This document shows, one piece after another, positions 57,700 through 64,000 of a stretch of DNA of 64,000 nt. A program made the translations under genes and the position numbers. Every line of letters starts with the position of its first letter. The stretch's first letter is position 1. The stretch comes from Azolla caroliniana (taxonomy: Eukaryota > Polypodiophyta), in contig JBHGNT010000001.1 of the NCBI GenBank assembly GCA_043228905.1, positions 36,518,001 to 36,582,000 of the forward strand, given 5' to 3'. The notes beneath the pieces are model-generated. The model did no database searches, was not told the origin of the DNA, and saw nothing but the letters and a program-made list of their open reading frames with translations.

Positions 57700-59779
57700 A
57701 GTAAAAGCACACAATTATATTAATTGTATATAAAATCCACTTAGTTACACCATTTCTTAGTCTCCTCTACCTATCATATGTCTATGTAATGCCATTAAAA
57801 ACCTTGAATATGCATTTGAGGAAATGATCCCCACATGTTCTAACATCCAAAAATTCCACATGAGAATACCTTTCAACTTCTTTATATAGGCTTATACCCC
57901 ATGTCTATTATCAAACATCAAAGCATTATGCATATTCCAATTGTGTTGTAGGCCCCAATAACGTAAAAATTGGAACATCATTTGAACCATTTTGAACAAG
58001 CAACAATGGGTTAAAACTTGCCAAATGTTCGATAAGTACTTCCAAATGGTACACGCTATAGGAAAATTTAATGAACCTATGTGTACTATCCTCTAATGGA
58101 ACGGTGCAAAAGAAACAAGTGCTAGACCCTAGTCCTCGTCTCTCTAAGGCCGAGCCTAATGGGAGCCCACCAATCATGACTTCCATTGAGTAATGACCAC
58201 CAGGATACTTGAATCTTTGTTTTCCCGTGCACCAATCCTTCATGCTCAATAAAATATTGCATCATAGATGTCCATGGTTGATCTTATTGACATATATATC
58301 GTAATAATGCAAATCTATGAGCCATCAAATGCATTTCCAAATCCAATATTGCTGCACCACCTAACCTTTTGGGAGTAGCCAAATGGTCCCATGAAATCCA
58401 TGTAACTCCCATCATTTCTCCCTTCCGCCACAACATGAACCGAATAGGTTGTAACATGTTTTGTAATGCCTTCTTAGTCCGAGGTAGTAAAGGTAAAAAA
58501 TATAATAACATGGGTATCAAGATACATTGCACCACTTTGAATCGTACATGAAAGGGCTATAATTGAGGCTTCCATAACATAAATTTGTTCTTCAATTTAC
58601 TACCAATCCAATCAATCAATTGAACATTTGCAACATCAACACCCAATGGATAACCCAAATGTCGATAAATGGATCCTTGTGGTATCACTGACCCGTGCCA
58701 TCCCAAACATTCCAAATCATTCTCTGTACAAGAAATAAGGCAAGACTTCCTCCAATTTATATACAACCTTGAAGCCACAGCAAATTGATCCCAAACTTGC
58801 ATACTCCTTTCAAGATTTTCTTTTGAGGCTTGTAAAAACATAAAAGAATCATCAGCCAATGCTTGTGCCACCAATTGTCCACCAAAAGGAAGATGCAAAC
58901 CCACAATATCACCACTAGCTGCAAGATTTGACAACATTACTAACAAAGGATGTATAACAATAACAAATAACAATGGGTTTAGTAGAGATCCTTGCCGCAC
59001 AGATATAGTAAGAAACAATTTTGGAGTAACTCCACCATTAAGCATCACACGTGAGGTTGCATTTTGCTCTAGCAAAAAGATAAGTCGACACATACGAAGA
59101 CCAAACCCCATATTATACATCACACCTTAGAGGAAAGACCAATTAACATGATCATATGCTTTTTCCAAATCTAATTACACTATAATGATTTCTTGATGGG
59201 TATGTCGAGCATAATCGGTAGCCATTTGAACATTCAAAACATTATGCAATATATTTCTACCTGCAATAAAACCATGTTGAGATGGATGAATAAATTGATG
59301 TAAGAATTTCTTAAGTCTGTTAGATAATATATTTGCAAACACTTTGTACAACCCTCCCATCAATGAAATAGGTCTCCATTGATGAAATGACTTCGGAGAT
59401 GGTACCTTTGGTATCAATTTGATTAAGCCCACCTTCCAACTTTCAGGCATGAAACCAGAATCTCAACATTGTTAAAACATTTGTGTGAATTGACTCTTAA
59501 GCATGCTAGCATACTTCTTAAAAACTTCATTTGTAATACCATCCCCACCAGGGCTTTTACCATTTGGAAGGTTTAACAATACCTTTTCCACCTCAACCTC
59601 ATCAAAATCATCATCCAATTCTTGACAAATATTTTTATTCACGACATACCCAATTACATTATAAAACTCTTGTCGTGCTTTCAACACATCCTCATTAATA
59701 ATCAACTCTGGCCCAATCAATTTCTTAAAATGAGTAGTACATAACTCAATAATCTTGATTGGGTCTACAACAATGTCAT
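57700..59779 (-). mobile_element. LINE with reverse transcriptase, decayed
   Basis: Minus-strand coding pieces follow LINE order from 59720 down: a pre-RT segment with LLNLPNGKSPGGDGITNEVF, then reverse-transcriptase blocks WKVGLIKLIPKV, FHQWRPISLMGGLYKVFANI, LDLEKAYDHVNWSFL and RQGSLLNPLLFVIVIHPLL, and the catalytic core ALADDSFMFLQ (ADD in place of YADD context). The connection region follows (58535-58284), then zf-RVT (MIGGLPLGSALERRGLG, STCFFC). At least three in-frame stops break it. The endonuclease is absent and part of the C-terminal domain is deleted. The 3' end is of the 43140-type subfamily and runs into (GA)n. Confidence 0.9.
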
Positions 59780-60050
59780 CCTCTGTGTGTGTGAAAACAC
59801 AATTATATTAATAAATGTTTGTGAAAAAAATACTACAATGGTACTACAATTAAGTGTGGTCATCACTACAAGGGTAGTGGGACATGTTGAATCACCAATA
59901 GGCAAGACACTCTACTAAGGAAAGAATTCTACTAGCTCCAACAAAGAAAATTGTCACATTGGTAGTCCCTTCAATTTTCGTAGATATGGTCTAACTACAT
60001 ACCTACCATCATCTTAAAAGAGCATTGTGCATGTTCCAATTATGACACAA
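59780..60050 (-). mobile_element. Second LINE 3' fragment abutting the first
   Basis: It matches the 5894-type subfamily: GAAAACACAATTATATTAAT, GTGGGACATGTTGAATC, CACCAATAGGCAAGAC and TGTTCCAATTATGA correspond to 5900-6175. Its 3' tail is a short CTCTGTGTGTGTG, and the neighbouring LINE (57700-59779) begins right there, as if it had inserted into this tail. Confidence 0.78.
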
Positions 60051-60453
60051 AACTTGGGGTCTGCAATATTAGTCATGCCCCATGTAAAGCTCAACCTCTC
60101 GAAGTTTACTATTTTGGGGGAACCCATGGCATCAACCAGCCACTTTGTGTCCAATATGTTGTCTTATTGTGGTTATCAATGATCAAAAGGTAGATAGGAG
60201 ACCATAGTCTCATTGTGAGCATCGGCGATCAAAGAGACACGCACACTATGATAGAATGTAAAGTTTAAGGTCGGAGCAAATTAAGCAAAATCTATGAGTA
60301 AAACGAGTGAAGTAGGAGTGGGACCAACAACACATTGAGCTTTCACTAGGGGCACGATTGCTCTATCAAATACAACAAAGGAAACAGAGGAAGGGGAGAG
60401 CTCAGGGGAGTACCATTTCTAATAAGCTTGTCTATCTATATATTCATGGTGAT
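60051..60453. other. Upstream region of the second PPR gene
   Basis: No gene seen. The PPR frame is open further upstream to 60358, but without an ATG before 60454. Confidence 0.5.
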
Positions 60454-62268
60454 ATGTACAATCCTCCTCATCCTCCTTCTTCGGCTCAAGAAGAGCTCAG
60501 AGGCCATGTCCTCTATCAAGCTCAGAGAGTTGAAGAAACTCTAAAGCTTGGAGAAGTAGCGAAACAGCCACCACAACAAGGCGTCAGAAAGAGAGACAAG
60601 AAAATTCACTATCAATTTCATGAAGAAAAGATAAAGCTCCAGGAAAACCATGTAAATGATTTCGCGCCATCTTCTCTGTCCACTTTATTGAAGACGTGTG
60701 CGAGGCTCAAAGACCTTAGCAAAGGAAGGAAAATCCACGATGAGGTTATCAAGAAGGGGTTTCTTGATAAGAGCGCCTATATTGGAAGCTCTTTAATAAA
60801 TATGTATGCTAAATGTGGTGCACTTTCTGAAGCTCGAAATGTATTTGATGAGTTCCCCTCACGAGATGTCGCCTTTTGGAATGCGATTATTGCCGGATAT
60901 TCACACCATGGACATGGTGAAGAAGCACTTAAGTGTTATGAAGAAATGCTATTGGATGGTTTTTTGCCCAATCCGATCACTTTTGTGTGTATATTGAAGG
61001 GTTGTGGAAGCATTGGAGCCATTGAAAAGGGTCGTGAAATACACGCAGAAATTGCGAAACAAGGATTGATTCACAAGAATGTCTTGGTTGCTAATGCTTT
61101 GTTGGATATGTATTCCAAATGTGGCGCACTTGTAAACGCACAAGAAGTGTTCGATGAGCTTTCAAGTCGAGATGTAATGCTATGGACAGCACTAATTGGG
61201 GGGTATGCTCAACATGGGCATGGAGAGAAAGCGTTAAACTGTTTTGTGCATATGGAGCATGAGGGTATTTGTCCAAATGCATCAACTTTTGTTTGCATTC
61301 TAAAAGCATGCGGTAGTATAGGAGCTTCTGATCGAGGCACGGAAATACATAAACGCATTGTGAAAGAAGGATTGCTAAAGAATAATATCCTTGTTGGCAA
61401 TGCAGTGGTGGATATGTATGCTAAATGTGGTCTAGTTGCAAAAGCAAAAGAAGTATTTGATGAACTCCCCATTCGGGATGTATTCTTATGGACCACTTTA
61501 ATCACAGGGTATGTGCAACATAATTATGATGAGGAAGCATTGAAGTGTTTTGAAAGCATGCGTTGTGAGGGTCTCTCTCCTGATGCAGCTACATTTGTGT
61601 GCATATTGAAGGCTTGTGGGAGCATAGGAGCAATTTCTAAAGGAAAAGAAATACATGCTGAGATTATCAAGAAGAAGCTACTAGAGAAAAATGTTATTAT
61701 TGGTACAGCTTTGGTGGATATGTATGCTAAATGTGGGGAGCTAATCAAAGCACAAGAGCTCTTTGACACTCTTTCAATTCGTAATGTAGTGTCCTGGACC
61801 GCAATAATTGCCGGGTATGCTCTACTTGGGATGGAGAATATTGTTTTTGGCCACTATACGAAAATGATAGAAGAAGGCGTAGTACCCAATTTGCTGACTC
61901 TGTCGAGTGTTCTTAATGTGTGCAGTCACTCGGGTATGCTTGTTGAAGCCCAAATGTGCTTTAATGCTATGTGTAACAACTTGGGCATTGATCCAACTTT
62001 GGAACATTATAATTGTATGATTGATCTTTATTGCCGGGCAGGCCGTTTTGACAAGGCTGTGGCAACGATGGAGAATATGCCATTTTCGGCAGACCAGAAA
62101 GTCTTGCATACCTTGTTGAGTGCTTGTCAGAGATGGGAAAATGTGAAACTTGGAAGAATAGCATTTGAACATGCAATACAATTGGATGAAAAGGATGCTA
62201 TAGCGTATGTATGTATGAGTAATATTTATGCAGCAGCTGAGTATAAAATGGAGGAAATTGTGAGGTAA
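60454..62268 (+). CDS. PLS-class pentatricopeptide repeat protein, short copy
   Basis: An intronless frame of 604 residues from the first in-frame ATG. Architecture matches the PPR gene at 54224: an N-terminal basic/Gln-rich stretch of about 70 residues, then about four PLS triplets with highly uniform repeats (FVCILKACGSIGA, NALLDMYSKCGAL, EVFDELSSRDV, GYAQHGHGE), then an E-like region (LEHYNCMIDLYCRAGRFDKA, LHTLLSACQRWENV, VCMSNIYAAAEY). It ends EEIVR a few residues after the E1-like part, so the E2 part and any DYW domain are missing. Repeat uniformity suggests internal duplication of triplets. It is probably organellar and RNA-binding. Same orientation as the other PPR gene, 3.8 kb downstream, with LINEs between. 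Confidence 0.94.
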   Translation: MYNPPHPPSSAQEELRGHVLYQAQRVEETLKLGEVAKQPPQQGVRKRDKKIHYQFHEEKIKLQENHVNDFAPSSLSTLLKTCARLKDLSKGRKIHDEVIKKGFLDKSAYIGSSLINMYAKCGALSEARNVFDEFPSRDVAFWNAIIAGYSHHGHGEEALKCYEEMLLDGFLPNPITFVCILKGCGSIGAIEKGREIHAEIAKQGLIHKNVLVANALLDMYSKCGALVNAQEVFDELSSRDVMLWTALIGGYAQHGHGEKALNCFVHMEHEGICPNASTFVCILKACGSIGASDRGTEIHKRIVKEGLLKNNILVGNAVVDMYAKCGLVAKAKEVFDELPIRDVFLWTTLITGYVQHNYDEEALKCFESMRCEGLSPDAATFVCILKACGSIGAISKGKEIHAEIIKKKLLEKNVIIGTALVDMYAKCGELIKAQELFDTLSIRNVVSWTAIIAGYALLGMENIVFGHYTKMIEEGVVPNLLTLSSVLNVCSHSGMLVEAQMCFNAMCNNLGIDPTLEHYNCMIDLYCRAGRFDKAVATMENMPFSADQKVLHTLLSACQRWENVKLGRIAFEHAIQLDEKDAIAYVCMSNIYAAAEYKMEEIVR

Positions 62269-63500
62269 AACCCTAACTGAAATGGAACAATCTACTCAGT
62301 TGGGTCGGAGGATATTATAATATTCCAGAAACTCTTGCCTCCAATATGCTAAGCCAGATGTATGCATGGATCAAGGAAGCCTAAGATTATAGCAAGCAAC
62401 AAGATATTACATGGTAAAATCACAAATTCAAAAAATTGTCTATATATGCCCATTTCAAAGATTAATTGTGAATTAAACGCATGAACATCATGATATACTG
62501 GTAAAGCTTACACCACGAGTTCAAGCGGATACATCTTAAACCATGTTCCTCGTCAAACGCTTCAATATTACATTTCACCATATGCATGCTCGTTGGACAA
62601 AATAGTACTATAAAAATTTACAAATTGATCTAGGGAATAAGGCTCATCTACATTTAAACCTCCACCCCATTTGTATCCTCGGAGCTTGTGGTCGTCACTT
62701 TGTTATGTCAATTCATAGTGAATTGTGACCAAATCAATGAAGAATAATTAAAAGATTGGCGACAAGGATTTTCTATCTTCATATGAGATCATAAATTAAA
62801 GAGCCTTTCAAGTAACGAAGGAAAATATGCGCCTTTGCCATATAAAGGACTAACCATTGCTATACCCTTTAACTTAGGTTCACAAGAATTAGGAGCATGG
62901 TCTTGATTGACATGGTGGCAATTGCACAAAAGTAAATGTCGGTATCTTTCCATGGTACATTGTTGGACCATAATATTTCCAGGCGGACATAGACCAAAAC
63001 TCAGCCAAGTGGGATCGACTTATGCCCAACCAAAGAGGTATATCTTTCTCTACCTAATCAGTTCACCTTTGTTTCTGTTATGAACACCACCGTATTGCTT
63101 TTCGATACCCTTGGTTTGCGGATCATAATTTAGAAAGCCATAGTCTTAGTATTGCTAGTATTGTCTCGTTTTCAAATTTGGAAGTGATTTGTAAAGCCAC
63201 AGTTTTAGGAGCACGCAATTAGTGTGCATGAGATACTCATTGCTTGGATACCCAAGGCCTTCTGTTGGTGGTAGGTAGTGAGAGAAGGGCTTAGCCCATG
63301 CTAGAGGATTGAACTCGGGTTCTCTCAATTTTATGACTTGGAGGCTACCAAAACCAAGGGAAGGGGACACGTGGCAGTCGAAATGATGCTAAAAACATAT
63401 TACATCCATGCTATGCATACAAAGAAAAAGCTTGTGTTTTTTTGTTCATGCTCTTCTAGAGAAGAAAAACAGAGAACAGAACAGAGTGTGTGATATCTCT
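62269..63500. other. Intergenic, with a second tRNA-like SINE head
   Basis: On the minus strand, about 63353-63285, a TTTTGGTAGCCTCCAAG and a CGAGTTCAATCC give tRNA-type A and B boxes, followed by a conserved-looking tail CTAGCATGGGCTAAGCCC. This may be a SINE. The LysM gene promoter and leader occupy the right end. No other gene was recognised. Confidence 0.45.
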
Positions 63501-63692
63501 ATGGCCGGGCCCAGATCTGATAAGGATGGGATGGTTGCTAAGGCAGCAGGGCTTGTGGTGTTCGGGGGTGTGGCATGGAGCCTCTACAAGTCTGTGGCCC
63601 CAATGATCTTTCTCAACTCCAAGGTTCCCCACGGCCAACCCTACCACATCATTCAAGGAGACACGCTTTTCTCCATCGCTCGCAGCAATGGG
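63501..63692 (+). CDS. LysM-domain membrane protein, first exon (gene runs off the right edge)
   Basis: The exon starts at the ATG at 63501 and ends at 63692 before GTAAAATC, in phase 0, giving 64 residues. It reads MAGPRSDKDGMVAKA, a hydrophobic segment (AGLVVFGGVAWSLY, about residues 16-29) that could be a membrane anchor, and then the start of a LysM domain, GQPYHIIQGDTLFSIARSNG. LysM modules bind N-acetylglucosamine-containing glycans in cell-wall proteins and receptors. The short, anchored plant LysM proteins of this layout have no firm function. The rest of the domain must lie beyond 64000; the remaining 308 bases look intronic. Confidence 0.8.
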
Positions 63693-64000
63693 GTAAAATC
63701 ATACTCTTTCTTTCTCCTTTATCCCCTGTACCCGAGTGGTGGGGTATTAGGCTAATCAATGCAAGTTCATGGGCTCATCATATCTTTGCCACAGTGTATC
63801 CAATTAATGACCTCACGGTTTTGCTTCTTTCTCATGTGGGTTCATCAATTTACTGCTCTTTTTTCTTTGTAGAAAGTATTGAAGTCTTAAGAGATTCTCC
63901 CATTATCTTTTGTTTTTGGGTTGAGAAACTGGTGTTTTTTCCTGTCGTCCAAAACCAAGCATTTAGATCAATCAGGGCAATCTCTCTTCGTTCAATTGTT

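Noticed and set aside
60358-60453. Longer start for the short PPR protein
   Set aside because: The frame is open but begins at TTG; the first ATG in frame is at 60454. The same reasoning moves the long PPR start from 54188 to 54224.
62789-62971. 60-residue minus-strand frame with several Cys and His (RYRHLLLCNCHH)
   Set aside because: It hints at a retroelement fragment, but no recognisable motif spacing and no neighbouring element parts.

Overview
This window looks like nuclear DNA from a land plant with a large, repeat-rich genome. A fern or another seed-free vascular plant is my best guess. That inference rests on the tandem-motif PLS-type PPR proteins with many near-identical 'MYAKCG' and 'GYAQHG' signatures, GT-AG introns, and abundant (CT)n, (GT)n and (CA)n microsatellites. 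Nothing bacterial or organellar was seen.

Nine protein genes can be supported. From left to right they are: (1) the start of an unrecognised minus-strand gene (exons at about 645-2028, running off the left edge); (2) a complete four-exon UPF0301/AlgH-family gene, minus strand, 7703-12063, with a 33-nt microexon; (3) an AGC VIII protein kinase of the UNICORN/OXI1/PINOID type, minus strand, 13547-15047; (4) an intronless SHORT-ROOT-type GRAS regulator, minus strand, 23375-24979; (5) a plant-conserved gene of unknown function, plus strand, 35092-37820; (6) a ten-exon branched-chain amino acid aminotransferase, plus strand, 44225-49280; (7) a dihydroneopterin aldolase of folate synthesis, minus strand, 51374-52692; (8, 9) two intronless co-oriented PLS-type PPR genes, 54224-56692 and 60454-62268. 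The first exon of a LysM-domain membrane protein begins at 63501 and runs off the right edge.

The rest is repeat-derived. Minus-strand LINE fragments sit at 5894-7103, 28741-28875, 43140-43830, 57700-59779 and 59780-60050. Most of them abut a (CT)n tract (that is, (GA)n on the element's own strand) directly after a conserved 3' end, which looks like a LINE lineage with a microsatellite tail instead of poly(A). tRNA-related SINE-like elements lie at 39546-39745, 39783-39900 and 42146-42432. A Ty1/copia gag-protease relic lies at about 31900-32620. A five-copy satellite whose units carry a (TG)n/(CA)n palindrome lies at 16941-17640. An AT-rich foldback element lies at about 40620-40915.

The genes do not form a pathway or cluster. 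They are independent housekeeping (folate, branched-chain amino acids), organelle RNA (PPR) and developmental (GRAS, AGC kinase) genes. One pattern recurs: most long introns contain their own degenerate short tandem repeat, each different in sequence. All splice sites here were assigned by eye from reading frame, GT-AG borders and protein-family continuity, and no transcript evidence was available.
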